A DNA stretch of 64,000 bases from JAIBJN01 sp963784175 (GTDB taxonomy: Bacteria > Actinomycetota > Thermoleophilia > Gaiellales > Gaiellaceae). Shown here piece after piece: positions 31,695-40,283 of this stretch. Each line of letters opens with the position of its first letter. Position 1 is the first letter of the stretch. The stretch is from assembly GCA_963784175.1 (NCBI GenBank), contig CAWAQJ010000018.1:372001-436000 (forward strand), written 5' to 3'. Below the pieces are notes generated by a model. That model saw only the letters and a program-made list of their open reading frames with translations, was not told the origin of the DNA and made no database searches. The position numbers and the translations under genes are program-made.

Positions 31695-33562
31695 GCGCGC
31701 CCGGTCCGGTGTAGCGCCGCGTAGATCTGCCTGCCGGTCTTGGCCGGCACGCCGGGGACACCCTCGAGCTCCTCGCGGGAGGCGGCCAGCAGCCGCTCGG
31801 GCGAACCGAAGTGTTGGATCAGCGCGCGCCGGCGCGCCGGCCCGACGCCCGGAAGCGCGTCGAGGATGGACTCCCGCGCCTTCGCGTCGCGGCGCTTGCG
31901 GTGGAACCCGAGCGCGAAGCGGTGTGCCTCGTCGCGGATCCGCTGGAGAAGCTGGAGCCCTGCCGAGTCCCGCGAGAGGACGACCGGCTCGGAGCGACCG
32001 GGCACGAAGACCTCTTCCTCGCGCTTGGCAAGCGCGATGACCGCCACGCGCGGGAGGTCGTGCGCCTGCATCGCCGCGAGCGCGGCCGAGAGCTGGCCCT
32101 TTCCGCCGTCGATGACGACGAGGTTCGGGATGGCGGCGAAGCCCTCGTCGTAGCGGTCCGCCGTCACCTCTTTCGCCCGCGAGAAGCGGCGCGAGATCAC
32201 CTCGCGCATCATCGCGAAGTCGTCCTGGCCCTCGACGCCCTTGATCCCGAACTTCCGGTAGTGGGCCTTCTTCGGCACGGCGTCCTGGAAGACCACCATG
32301 GAGCCGACCGGCGACTCGCCCTGGATGTTCGAGATGTCGAAGCACTCGATCCTCAACGGCAGGCTCTCGAGGTTGACGCACTCGCGCAGCTCCTCGAGCG
32401 CCTCGATGCGACGGAGGCGCTTGCGCTCGCGGTGCGCGGAGTCGCTCTCGAGCGCGAGCTCGGCGTTCTGCTGGGCGAGGTCGAGGAGGCGCCTCTTCTC
32501 CCCGCGCCGAGCCGCGCGGACCTCGACGGTCGAGCCACGGAGGTCGGAGAGGTACTCGGCGAACGCCTCGGTCGGGCCGGCCTCCGGCGGGACGACGATG
32601 AGCGGCGGAATGGCCGGCGCGCTCCCGTAGTACTCGAGGCAGAACGCCTCCAGGAGCTCGGGGACGTCCTCGGATGCCTCGTTGTCGAGGTAGAACGTGT
32701 GGCGGTCGACGAGCCTGCCGTCGCGGAGCGGGAACACCTGCACCGCTGCCGTCTCGCCGCTGGCGGCCAGGCCGATGACGTCGACCGTGCCGATCGCCCG
32801 CTTGTCGGCTGCCTGCCGCTCGGCCAGGTGGCGCACCGACTGGAGGCGGTTGCGGTAGCGCGCGGCCTCCTCGAAGTCCTGGCGCTCGGCCGCGGCGCGC
32901 ATCTTGTCGTCGAGCTCGTCCAGCACGGGTCGCGTCTCCCCCAGGAGGAACCCGATCACGCGGTCGATGATCGCCCGGTAGTCCTCCTTGGACACGTAGC
33001 CGACGCACGGGGCCAGGCACCGGTCGATGTGGTAATCGAGGCACGGAATTCCTGAGTGGCGGCCGGGCTGTGGGCCCTCGCACGGCCGGTAGGGGAAGAC
33101 GCGATTGAGGACGTCGAGCGTCTCGCGCACCTTCTTCGCCGAGGCGTAGGGCCCGAAGTAGACGACACCGCGCCGGTGCCGCTCCCGCGTGAACATGACG
33201 CGCGGGTACTCGTCCTCGACGGTCACGGCGATGTAGGGGTAGCTCTTGTCGTCGCGCAGGCGGACGTTGAACGTCGGCCGGTGGCGCTTGATCAGGTTCT
33301 GCTCGAGGTGGAAGGCCTCCACCTCGGTCTGGGTGACGATCACCTCGATGCGCTCGATGCGCTCGATCAGGCGGTCGAGCCCGAGCCGGGCGTCGCCGCC
33401 GCGGAAGTACGAGCGCACGCGGGCGCGGAGCGACTTCGCCTTGCCGACGTAGAGAACGTCGTCCTTCGCGTCGCGGAACAGGTAGACGCCCGGCTTCGCC
33501 GGGATCTCCTTCAGCTGCGCCTCGATGCGCTCCTCGCGAGTCGTTTCGGTCGTGGCCGCCAC
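31691..33562 (-). CDS. uvrC: Excinuclease ABC subunit C (continuous with the sirtuin frame upstream)
   Basis: About 623 residues; makes both incisions in nucleotide excision repair with UvrAB. GIY-YIG nuclease (KPGVYLFRDAKDDVLYVGKA, residues 23-42), a Cys cluster, the UVR motif (MRAAAERQDFEEAARYRNRL, near 205), the RNase H-like endonuclease (CFDISNIQGESPVGSMVVFQ, VIDGGKGQLSAAL) and C-terminal HhH repeats (ALPGVGPARRRALIQHFGS) are intact. The proposed separate start is GTG 33562 (VAATTETTREE), but no stop codon separates it from the sirtuin, so an 882-residue fusion is formally encoded. Confidence 0.95.
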   Translation of the reverse strand: MAATTETTREERIEAQLKEIPAKPGVYLFRDAKDDVLYVGKAKSLRARVRSYFRGGDARLGLDRLIERIERIEVIVTQTEVEAFHLEQNLIKRHRPTFNVRLRDDKSYPYIAVTVEDEYPRVMFTRERHRRGVVYFGPYASAKKVRETLDVLNRVFPYRPCEGPQPGRHSGIPCLDYHIDRCLAPCVGYVSKEDYRAIIDRVIGFLLGETRPVLDELDDKMRAAAERQDFEEAARYRNRLQSVRHLAERQAADKRAIGTVDVIGLAASGETAAVQVFPLRDGRLVDRHTFYLDNEASEDVPELLEAFCLEYYGSAPAIPPLIVVPPEAGPTEAFAEYLSDLRGSTVEVRAARRGEKRRLLDLAQQNAELALESDSAHRERKRLRRIEALEELRECVNLESLPLRIECFDISNIQGESPVGSMVVFQDAVPKKAHYRKFGIKGVEGQDDFAMMREVISRRFSRAKEVTADRYDEGFAAIPNLVVIDGGKGQLSAALAAMQAHDLPRVAVIALAKREEEVFVPGRSEPVVLSRDSAGLQLLQRIRDEAHRFALGFHRKRRDAKARESILDALPGVGPARRRALIQHFGSPERLLAASREELEGVPGVPAKTGRQIYAALHRTGRA

Positions 33563-34339
33563 GTCTTGAAGAGCGTAGCCCTCTTGGCCTCCCCTACAGA
33601 CGGGCGCCGAGGGCAGCGCGGCCGCCTCGAGGACGTCGCCGGCTTTGTCCCGGAGGATCAGCGCGGCGCGGTCGTCCACCCAGGTCGGCGTCTGGTTCAC
33701 GACGGCGACCTTGCCACCCATGTCCAGCGTGATGTGCGGGAGGCCGCCGACCGGGTAGACCTCGAGCCCGGAGCCGATCACGAGCATGAGCCGCGCCTCG
33801 GCGGCGAGCTGCGTCGCACGCTCCATCGCGCCGGGCGGGAGCAGCTCGTCGAAGAAGACGACGTCCGGCTTGAGGATCGCACCGCAGGAAGGGCACGCGG
33901 GCGCGCCGTCGCCGGCCTCGATCAGCGGCACGACGTCGGCGAACGGGTAGCTGCTCGCACACGACGGGCACGACGACGTTCGGATCGAGCCGTGAATCTC
34001 GATCACGTCCTGCGACCCGGCCCGCTGATGGAGCGTGTCGATGTTCTGCGTCACGATCGCGCGCACGAGTCCCCGGCTCTCGAGCCGGGCGAGCGCAAGG
34101 TGGACGCGGTTCGGCTCGGCGGCTCCGAGCATGTCGAAGCGCGGCGCGTAGAAGCGCCAGACCTTCCGCGGATCGGCGCGGAAGGCCCCGAGGGTCGCGT
34201 ACTCCAGCGGGTCGAACTCGGCCCAGATGCCGGTGGGCGAGCGAAAGTCGGGGATGCCGCTCTCGGTGGACGCGCCGGCGCCCGTGAGGACGACGCATGG
34301 CTGGTTCTCGCGGATCAGCGCGGCAAGCCGCTCGGGCAC
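33563..34339 (-). CDS. Sirtuin (SIR2-family NAD-dependent deacylase), reading into uvrC
   Basis: About 259 residues before the uvrC start. TGAGASTESGIPDFRSPTG (NAD loop), TQNIDTLHQRAG, the catalytic His in VIEIHGSI, two zinc CPxC pairs (SSCPSCASS, PACPSCGA) and GSGLEVYPVGGLP. Removes acyl groups from lysines, using NAD. GTG 34339 is preferred because TAGAGT lies 7 nt upstream, overlapping the alternative GTG 34348. The domain ends near DKAGDVLEAAAL, then the frame stays open through GGQEGYALQDV into UvrC. A TAG one frame off (GARL-stop at about 33594) suggests a lost stop or an indel. Confidence 0.92.
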
Positions 34340-34391
34340 GCTCGCCACTCTAGGGAACACCGACCCCCCGGCCTTCGTTAGAACTCGGTGA

Positions 34392-35012
34392 ATGGAGCAG
34401 AACGGCCGCAAAAAGATGCTCGACGCCACGTTCGGCGTCGTGTGCGACAGCACGGGCTGCAGCGCGGATCGACGCCAGACCGTCGAGGAGGTCGTCAATC
34501 TTGCGGTCGAGCTCGCGCGCGAGGGGCGCGAAGGGCGCAAGATCGGCACGCTCTTCGTGATCGGCGACGTCGAAGCGCTCACGGAGCGCTCGCGCGCGCT
34601 GATCCTCGACCCCCTCTACGGCCACCCGGACGAGCTGCTGCGCGTCGAGCTCCCGGAGTTTCGCGAGACCGTCAAGGAACTGGCCCAGCTTGACGGCGCG
34701 TTTCTCCTCAAGGACGACGGCACCTTCGTGTCCGCCGGGCGGTTCATCGACGTCGACGTGACCGCTGCGGAGAACTTCCTGCCCGGCCTCGGGACGCGTC
34801 ACGCGGCCGCGGCGTCCATCTCGCGCACGACCGGCGCGATCGCGATCGTCGTCTCCCAGAGCTCCGTCGTGCGGGTCTTCGCGGGCGGCGAGGTGAGGGC
34901 CGAGATCATCCCCGAGCTCTTCCTCATGTCGCGCGAGAGCCTCTTCACGCGCTCGGCCGAAGTGACGCAGGTGCCCGAGGCCGGCATCACGCTCGCCTTC
35001 GCCAACGGCTAG
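34392..35012 (+). CDS. Stand-alone DisA_N-type diadenylate cyclase
   Basis: 206 residues forming a single DAC domain with about 80 preceding residues: QTVEEVVNLAVELAREGREG and TLFVIGDVEAL; the DGA motif in AQLDGAFLLKDDG (about 100) and the RHR-region motif GLGTRHAAAASISRTTGAIA (about 137). It should make c-di-AMP from two ATP. No DNA-binding HhH (as in DisA) and no membrane helices (as in CdaA), so it is a soluble cyclase. TAGAAC lies 7 nt before the ATG, suggesting a leaderless mRNA. The KhtT-like protein at 16322 is a possible receptor. Confidence 0.9.
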   Translation: MEQNGRKKMLDATFGVVCDSTGCSADRRQTVEEVVNLAVELAREGREGRKIGTLFVIGDVEALTERSRALILDPLYGHPDELLRVELPEFRETVKELAQLDGAFLLKDDGTFVSAGRFIDVDVTAAENFLPGLGTRHAAAASISRTTGAIAIVVSQSSVVRVFAGGEVRAEIIPELFLMSRESLFTRSAEVTQVPEAGITLAFANG

Positions 35013-35074
35013 CCGCCGGGCTACCCGCCGTCGTCTGCCTCGCCTACGGTGAGTCCATCGCTGGGGCCACGACC

Positions 35075-36328
35075 ATGACCGGTCTCGACGAGGGCGCACG
35101 CGCGCTCCTCGAGGCGAACACGCAGACCGCCGTGCTCGACGGGCGCCGGTTCCGCTTCACGGTGCCGTCCGTGCGCGACTACCCGTTCCAGTGGTTCTGG
35201 GACTCGTGCTTCCACGCGATCGTCTGGTCGCGCTTCGACGCCGAGCGCGCGGCCGACGAGCTGCGCGGGCTGCTCGCAGCGCAGGAGCCCGACGGCCTCA
35301 TCCCCCACGTCGTCTTCTGGAAGGGCGACCTCGTCTCGCGCCTCCAGTGGCACCACCTGGAGAGCCGGACGAGCGGCCGCGTTCCGTTCCATCGGACGCC
35401 GCACACGACGGCGCAGATGCAGCCGCCCGTGATCGCCCAGGCGGTCGAGCGCGTCGTGGACGCAGGCGCGGACGGCTTCCTCGGGGAGGCCCTCCCCCAC
35501 CTCGAGCGCTACTACCGCTACCTCGCTGCGCTCCGCGACCCCGACGGCGACCGGCTCGTCTCGATCGTCTCCCAGTTCGAGAGCGGGCTCGACTTCAGCC
35601 CCGCCTACGACGATGCCCTCGGCGTCTGCGAACCGGGGCCGGTGTCGCTGATCACGCGGACGCGGCTCTTCCAGCTCCGCAACAAGCTGGCGAACTACGA
35701 CCTCGACGCGATCTTCCGCCGGTACGACCATCACCAGGAGGACGTGCTCGTGAACGCCGTCTACGGGCAGGGCCTGCGAGCGCTTGCGCGCCTCGCCGGC
35801 CGGGCCGGGCACGAGGCCGTCGCCCGCTGGGCGACGCGAACAGCCGACGAGGTCACCGCCGCGCTCGTGGAACGGGCCTGGGACGAAGAGGCGGGTCTCT
35901 TCTTCAACCTCGCCGGGCCTGACGAGAGGCGCACATCCGTCAAGACGATTCACGGGCTCATGCCGCTGATCCTCCCCGACCTCCCGGCGAAGATCGTGGA
36001 GAGGCTCGCCACCCACCTCGAGGACCCGCAGACGTTCGGCGCCCCGTTCCCGGTCCCGTCGGTCGCGCTCGACGAGCCGACCTTCACGCCCGACCACCGG
36101 CTGCGCGGCTTCCGCTTCATCTGGCGCGGGCCCCTCTCGCTGAACACGAACTGGTTCCTCGTCCACGGGCTCCGCGGACACGGTCGAGACGAGCTTGCCG
36201 CCCGGATCGCGGGACGCTCCCGCGAGGTGGTCGAGCTGGGCGGGTTCAATGAGTTCTACGACCCGCTGGAGGGCCGCCCGGTGGGTGCCGAGCGCTTCGG
36301 TTGGGCGGCCCTCGTCGTCGATATGTAG
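35075..36328 (+). CDS. GH63-like glycoside hydrolase (mannosylglycerate-hydrolase-like)
   Basis: 417 residues, an (alpha/alpha)6 barrel. YPFQWFWDSCFHAIVWSRFD and DGLIPHVVFW near the N-terminus, the general-acid region QFESGLDFSPAYDDALG (about residue 168) and the C-terminal GGFNEFYDPLEGRPVGAERF with a candidate catalytic Glu. This pattern is closest to GH63 mannosylglycerate/glucosylglycerate hydrolases, which release the compatible solute's sugar. No signal peptide, so it is cytoplasmic. TACGGT at 35045 may be its -10 element. Specificity is not certain; trehalase-type activity is an alternative. Confidence 0.85.
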   Translation: MTGLDEGARALLEANTQTAVLDGRRFRFTVPSVRDYPFQWFWDSCFHAIVWSRFDAERAADELRGLLAAQEPDGLIPHVVFWKGDLVSRLQWHHLESRTSGRVPFHRTPHTTAQMQPPVIAQAVERVVDAGADGFLGEALPHLERYYRYLAALRDPDGDRLVSIVSQFESGLDFSPAYDDALGVCEPGPVSLITRTRLFQLRNKLANYDLDAIFRRYDHHQEDVLVNAVYGQGLRALARLAGRAGHEAVARWATRTADEVTAALVERAWDEEAGLFFNLAGPDERRTSVKTIHGLMPLILPDLPAKIVERLATHLEDPQTFGAPFPVPSVALDEPTFTPDHRLRGFRFIWRGPLSLNTNWFLVHGLRGHGRDELAARIAGRSREVVELGGFNEFYDPLEGRPVGAERFGWAALVVDM

Positions 36329-36334
36329 GCGGGA

Positions 36335-37282
36335 TCAGGCGTACTGGTATCCCATGGCGACGGTGTCTCTGGTGTCGGCCTCCGTTTCGGTCCAGGGATC
36401 CATGGTCGCTGCGGCGCCGGCCAGCGGCGGATTCTGGCCAGGGTTTGCCTGCTGCCACTCGGCCCAGATTCGATCGATTTCAGCATGGTGCATCCAGAAA
36501 ACCGGGTCGCAGGGCGCGGTCGCGATGCCGCCCATCGAGCCGCCCACCCAGACGTGGCCGGAGTTGTGGATCCCTTCGAGCGCCCCGGCGAACGGGTTGA
36601 AGGTGCCGTTGGCCATCGCCGCTGCGACGGCCGCCACTCCCGGGAGGAGAGCGCCACCGATGTTCCGGACGACCGTGTGAGGCCCGCTCACAAGGTTCAC
36701 CGTCGGGGTGAATCCCAGAAGCCAGGATGGAAACGCCTGCTCCTCGCTCGACTTCCAGTACGGAAGGCACACGGTCGGGTCGACCGACATGAGCAGCTCC
36801 TCCATCCGCACGAGGTACACCCGGTGCCAGGGGAGGAAGCGTGGGTTCCCGTGCATCTGATGGATCCCGTTCGCGTGGATGTCGACGAACGGCCCCAGCG
36901 CGTTCATGGCATTGACCTGCGTGAAGGCGTTGAGAAAGCGGTTCTGCTCGTCGGCGGTCAGCGATCGGTGATCCTTGCGGATGCACAGCTCGTCGTCGTC
37001 CCCGTTGCACGTGATCGGCGGCTTGTAGTCGTCCTTGCGCGGCTTGAAGCAGGCGTGGTCGATCGGATGCGGCACATAGCGCGGCGGTCGTTTCGACGCG
37101 TAACGTCCGTAGATGCGCGGGTCGGGATACCGTGGGTTGTCCGGAGGCTCCATCTCATGGTCCGGCGGATGCTCGTAGTCCGGATCGAAGTACGGCGGGT
37201 TATGGGGCCTGTGGCCCGGCTTGTCGCCATGACCGTGGTCGTGCTCGTGTGGGCCCTTGGGCTCGGCTCTGCGCTTCGGCAT
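36335..37282 (-). CDS. Tyrosinase-family copper oxidase with His/Pro-rich N-terminus
   Basis: 315 residues. CuA ligands lie in HANGIHQMHGNPRFLPWHRV, CuB ligands in IHNSGHVWVGG and DPVFWMHHAEIDRIWAEWQ, so all six copper-binding His appear present. The enzyme class hydroxylates monophenols and oxidises catechols. The first 75 residues are unusual: HEHDHGHGDKPGHRPH followed by Pro/Tyr/Asp repeats (YEHPPDHEMEPPDNPRYPDP). No signal peptide. GGAGG precedes the ATG at 37282 by 8 nt; the longer frame to 37378 is not supported. Confidence 0.9.
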   Translation of the reverse strand: MPKRRAEPKGPHEHDHGHGDKPGHRPHNPPYFDPDYEHPPDHEMEPPDNPRYPDPRIYGRYASKRPPRYVPHPIDHACFKPRKDDYKPPITCNGDDDELCIRKDHRSLTADEQNRFLNAFTQVNAMNALGPFVDIHANGIHQMHGNPRFLPWHRVYLVRMEELLMSVDPTVCLPYWKSSEEQAFPSWLLGFTPTVNLVSGPHTVVRNIGGALLPGVAAVAAAMANGTFNPFAGALEGIHNSGHVWVGGSMGGIATAPCDPVFWMHHAEIDRIWAEWQQANPGQNPPLAGAAATMDPWTETEADTRDTVAMGYQYA

Positions 37283-37651
37283 GACACACCTCCGTAGGCG
37301 GCCGGCGTGAGCGCGCTGCCGCGACTCCGCAGGCCTGTTTCGGTGATCGAGCGGCAGGACGAAGCGGCCGGCAGCCACGCGTTCGCGCCGGCGCGCGGCA
37401 GCGGGTCGGCGTAGGGATCACTCGGCCAGCACTCGGGGTCCCGAGCTCGGTGAGCCGAGGTGCCCACACGCCGCAGCTCTGAGGTCGCGGCGCCATGCGC
37501 GTCCTTCCGCTCGCTGCTTGTGCGGATTCTCACACACCTTCATCTCCGGCGTCAACGGTGGGCGGCGCGCCCGCCTGCCCGCCGGCGGACGACGCGCGCC
37601 CGCGTTCGAGGCTACGAAGGAAGGCGTCAAGCGAGTGGGTACGATTGAGCC
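37283..37651. other. Divergent intergenic region, no gene seen
   Basis: 369 bp between tyrosinase and the HemQ-like gene. Frames inside are Arg/Pro/Ala-rich shadows with no start signals. The only feature I can support is TACGAT at 37640-37645, 6 nt before GTG 37652, a leaderless -10 for the HemQ-like gene. Confidence 0.5.
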
Positions 37652-38362
37652 GTGCCCGAGGAGACTTCGACTCAATACGTCGCCTACACGCTCTACAAGG
37701 CCGATCCCGCCTGGCTGCGCCTCCCGATCGAGGAGCGCGCGGCGGCCAAGGAGGCCTTCGCCGAGACGATCGAGGACTGGGCCGAGCGCCTGGAGCTTCG
37801 CTCCTACAGCCTCGTCGGCGTGCGCCCGGAGGCCGACTTCATGCTCTGGAAGCTGACGGAGCGCTACGACGACCTGCGCGAGCTCGGAACCGCCCTGAAC
37901 GCGACCCCGCTCGCCGGCTGGCTCACGACCCCGTACTCCTACCTCGCGGCCAGCGAGCCGTCGCAGTACTTCGAGCAGAAGAGCAAGCGGCCCCGCCGCG
38001 TCGTCCCGCGCGGCGCGCCCTACCTCGTCGTCTACCCGTTCGTGAAGAAGCGCGAGTGGTACACGCTCTCGATGGACGACCGGCGCCGCGCGATGCAGGA
38101 GCACGCGACGATCGGCAGCCGCTTCGTCACGATCACGAACCACACGACGTACTCGTTCGGGATCGACGACCAGGAGTTCATGACCGCGTTCGAGTGCGAG
38201 GCGCCGTCGGACTTCCTTCAGCTGATGAAGACGCTGCGTGAGACCGAGGCGAGCCGCTACACCGAGCGCGACACCCCGATCTTCGTGGGCACCGCGCTCG
38301 ATATCCGCGAGATCCTCGACTCGCTCGACGGCGCGTCGTCGCGCGTCGCTTCCGGCTCGTAG
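37652..38362 (+). CDS. Chlorite-dismutase-family heme protein (HemQ/coproheme decarboxylase-like)
   Basis: 236 residues, a double ferredoxin-like fold. LRSYSLVGVRPEADFMLWKLTE, the segment KKREWYTLSMDDRRRAMQEHATIG with the catalytic Tyr of HemQ, and the heme-ligand region TNHTTYSFGIDDQEFMTAFE. HemQ converts coproheme III to heme b in the coproporphyrin pathway of Gram-positives. No other heme gene is close. The GTG at 37652 has TACGAT 6 nt upstream and no ribosome binding site. Confidence 0.9.
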   Translation: MPEETSTQYVAYTLYKADPAWLRLPIEERAAAKEAFAETIEDWAERLELRSYSLVGVRPEADFMLWKLTERYDDLRELGTALNATPLAGWLTTPYSYLAASEPSQYFEQKSKRPRRVVPRGAPYLVVYPFVKKREWYTLSMDDRRRAMQEHATIGSRFVTITNHTTYSFGIDDQEFMTAFECEAPSDFLQLMKTLRETEASRYTERDTPIFVGTALDIREILDSLDGASSRVASGS

Positions 38363-38365
38363 GCG

Positions 38366-38771
38366 CTAGGCGACGAGCGCGAGCGGCCGGCGCTCGAGCT
38401 GCGGCCGGCTCACCGTGACGACGTCGGCGCCGCGGCTGGAAGAGCCCCCTGGGCTCGGCCAGGACGATCTCGTCCGCGCCCGTCTCGTCGGCGGCTGCGA
38501 CCGCCTGGGAGAGGAGGTGGCCGTAGCGGCGCTCGAGGGTCGGCTCGAGGCCCGCGGCACGCGCGGCTCTGCATGCGTGCACGAGGTTGATCTCCACGAG
38601 CCCGAAGCGGCGCACGCGCTCTCCGTAGGCAGGCCCGGGGGCATCGGCGAACGGCTGGACGACACCGACGAACAGCAGCTCGTCGCCGCTCTTGGCGGAA
38701 CGCTCGATCGCGACCGAGACGGCCTCGGTGGAGTTGGTGGTGTGGTCGACGGTGCAGATTCTGAGGGCCAT
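38366..38771 (-). CDS. Universal stress protein-like (UspA fold), with one frameshift near its C-terminus
   Basis: About 134 residues once one base is removed. MALRICTVDHTTNSTEAVSV, GDELLFVGVVQPFADAPGP and LSQAVAAADETGADEIVLAE follow the UspA pattern of an ATP-binding alpha/beta protein, though the glycine-rich nucleotide loop is weak. After AEPRG the frame shifts: the last 27 residues (SSSRGADVVTVSRPQLERRP) are in the +1 frame, ending at 38366. The site is in or next to a run of five G near 38447. The total length of 406 nt is one base too many. AAGGAG precedes the ATG by 9 nt. Confidence 0.65.
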
Positions 38772-38862
38772 GGGATTCGCTCCTTCCGCGGTCTTTGACT
38801 CGCCCTCCTTATAAGCAATCTGGCAAGATACCGCCAGCTTCTGTAAGCAATGCTTCATAGAG

Positions 38863-40071
38863 GTGCCTCTGCCGCCCGTGCCACCGTCTGACCCTGAAGC
38901 TGGAGTTCCCCGGTCGCCGACCGCGACGACCGGCCTCCCCGAGCTGGACGCCGCTCTCGGCGGGCTCTTCTGGGGCGACAACGTCGTCTGGGAGGCCGAG
39001 GACGCCGACTCCCTCGAGCCGTTCTTCGGCGCGCTCGTGCAGAGCCGGCCCCGGTACGACTTCGCCGCGTGGGTGACGCTCACGCGCTCGCCCGAGGAGC
39101 TCCAGGAGCGGTATCCGGGCTTCGAGGTCATCGACGCGCGGCCGGAGAGCGACCTCGCGCAGCCCGGAGCACTGATCCAGGCGGTGAGGCAGGCGTGCTC
39201 CTCGCGCCTGCACGACCTCGTCGTCTTCGACGGCCTCGAGCCGATGAGCGAGCGCTGGGGCGCGAAGACGGCGCAGCGGTTCTTCACCCTGAGCTGCCCG
39301 CTCCTGCTGGAGCTCGGCGCGATCGCCTACTGGTCGCTCGCGCCGACGGCGCACCCACAGGCGATGCTTCGTGAGATCCACGGCGTGACGCAATGCGTCG
39401 TCGTCCTCCAGGACGGTCGCCTGCGCGTGGCCAAGGCCGAAGGCCGCCCGCCGGGGATCGAGGGCAGCGTCTTCCGCTACCGGGTCGAGGACGGCGCCCC
39501 GGTGCTCGCCGCGGCGCCCGCGGCCGCCCGACTCGGCGCCGCGCTCAAGGCCGTCCGCACCACACGCGGGCTCTCGCAGAGCGCGCTCGCCCGCCTCGCG
39601 GGTGTCTCTCCGAGCGCCATCTCCCAGGCCGAGCGCGGTCAGCGCGGCCTCTCGCTCGACACCCTGCTCGACCTGAGCGCGAAGCTCAACGTCACGCTCG
39701 ACGAGCTGCTCCGCGGCGACGTCGTTCCCGGCTACCGGATCGTCCGGCGCGACGACCCCTGGACCGGCAGCGCCGGCGGACCCCATCCCCTTCTCGACGA
39801 TCCGCGGGCGGGGATCCGCGCGTATGTCCTCAGGCTCGGCCCCGGGGAGTCCGCGACGCCCAGCATCGCCCACAAGGGCGTGGAGCTCGTCACCGTCGCC
39901 AGCGGGCTCGTGCAGGTCCAGCTCACCGGCGGTCAGCCCGTTCTGCGCGGCGGGGAGGCGCTGCTCGCGGAATCGAGCCGCATCGAGAGCTGGCGGAACC
40001 TCTCCGACCGCGAGGCGCTCGTCTTCTGGATCCTCCGGGACGACGCGGCCCGGCCGGTCGAGAACAGCTAG
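38863..40071 (+). CDS. Regulator with degenerate KaiC-like, XRE helix-turn-helix and cupin domains
   Basis: 402 residues in three parts. Residues 22-215 look like a RecA/KaiC-type ATPase start (TGLPELDAALGGLFWGDNVV... LHDLVVFDGLEPMSERW) but the Walker A Gly-x-x-Gly-Lys-Thr is missing. Residues 222-290 hold an XRE HTH (LGAALKAVRTTRGLSQSALARLAGVSPSAISQAERG). Residues 310-395 are a cupin (YVLRLGPGESATPSIAHKG, VTVASGLVQVQL). XRE-cupin proteins are common metabolite-sensing regulators; the N-terminal addition is unusual. TAAGCAAT repeats at 38812 and 38844 may be operators. It converges on the zinc-finger gene with a 4-bp overlap. Confidence 0.85.
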   Translation: MPLPPVPPSDPEAGVPRSPTATTGLPELDAALGGLFWGDNVVWEAEDADSLEPFFGALVQSRPRYDFAAWVTLTRSPEELQERYPGFEVIDARPESDLAQPGALIQAVRQACSSRLHDLVVFDGLEPMSERWGAKTAQRFFTLSCPLLLELGAIAYWSLAPTAHPQAMLREIHGVTQCVVVLQDGRLRVAKAEGRPPGIEGSVFRYRVEDGAPVLAAAPAAARLGAALKAVRTTRGLSQSALARLAGVSPSAISQAERGQRGLSLDTLLDLSAKLNVTLDELLRGDVVPGYRIVRRDDPWTGSAGGPHPLLDDPRAGIRAYVLRLGPGESATPSIAHKGVELVTVASGLVQVQLTGGQPVLRGGEALLAESSRIESWRNLSDREALVFWILRDDAARPVENS

Positions 40072-40283
40072 CCGGCGGCGAGCTCGAGGAGGCTTTCGTG
40101 CTCCTCGGCGCAGGCAGGGCAGCCCTCGAGGTGCGCGCGCATCCCCGGCACGGCCGCGTCCGCGTCTCCTCCGGCAAGCCGGAGGTCGACGTAGCGGTCG
40201 AGCTCGAAGAAGCACTCCTCGCAGCCGACCTCGGGCGCCCCCGGGCCGAGCAGGCGCCGGACGAGAACGTCGGTGTCAGCCAT
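40068..40283 (-). CDS. Zinc-finger (ZAS-like) putative anti-sigma factor
   Basis: 71 residues. CEECFFELDRYVDLRLAGG followed by MRAHLEGCPACAEEHESLLE gives the Cys/His spacing of ZAS anti-sigma domains (H-x3-C-x2-C preceded by a Cys pair). No membrane helix, so it is cytosolic, as in RsrA-type redox anti-sigmas. It overlaps the sigma gene by 8 bp, which supports the pairing. ATG at 40283. Confidence 0.85.
   Translation of the reverse strand: MADTDVLVRRLLGPGAPEVGCEECFFELDRYVDLRLAGGDADAAVPGMRAHLEGCPACAEEHESLLELAAG

Noticed and set aside
34339..34582. N-terminal extension of the sirtuin ORF up to 34582
   Set aside because: The extra codons are antisense to the cyclase gene, and the promoter TAGAGT at 34352-34347 lies downstream of them.
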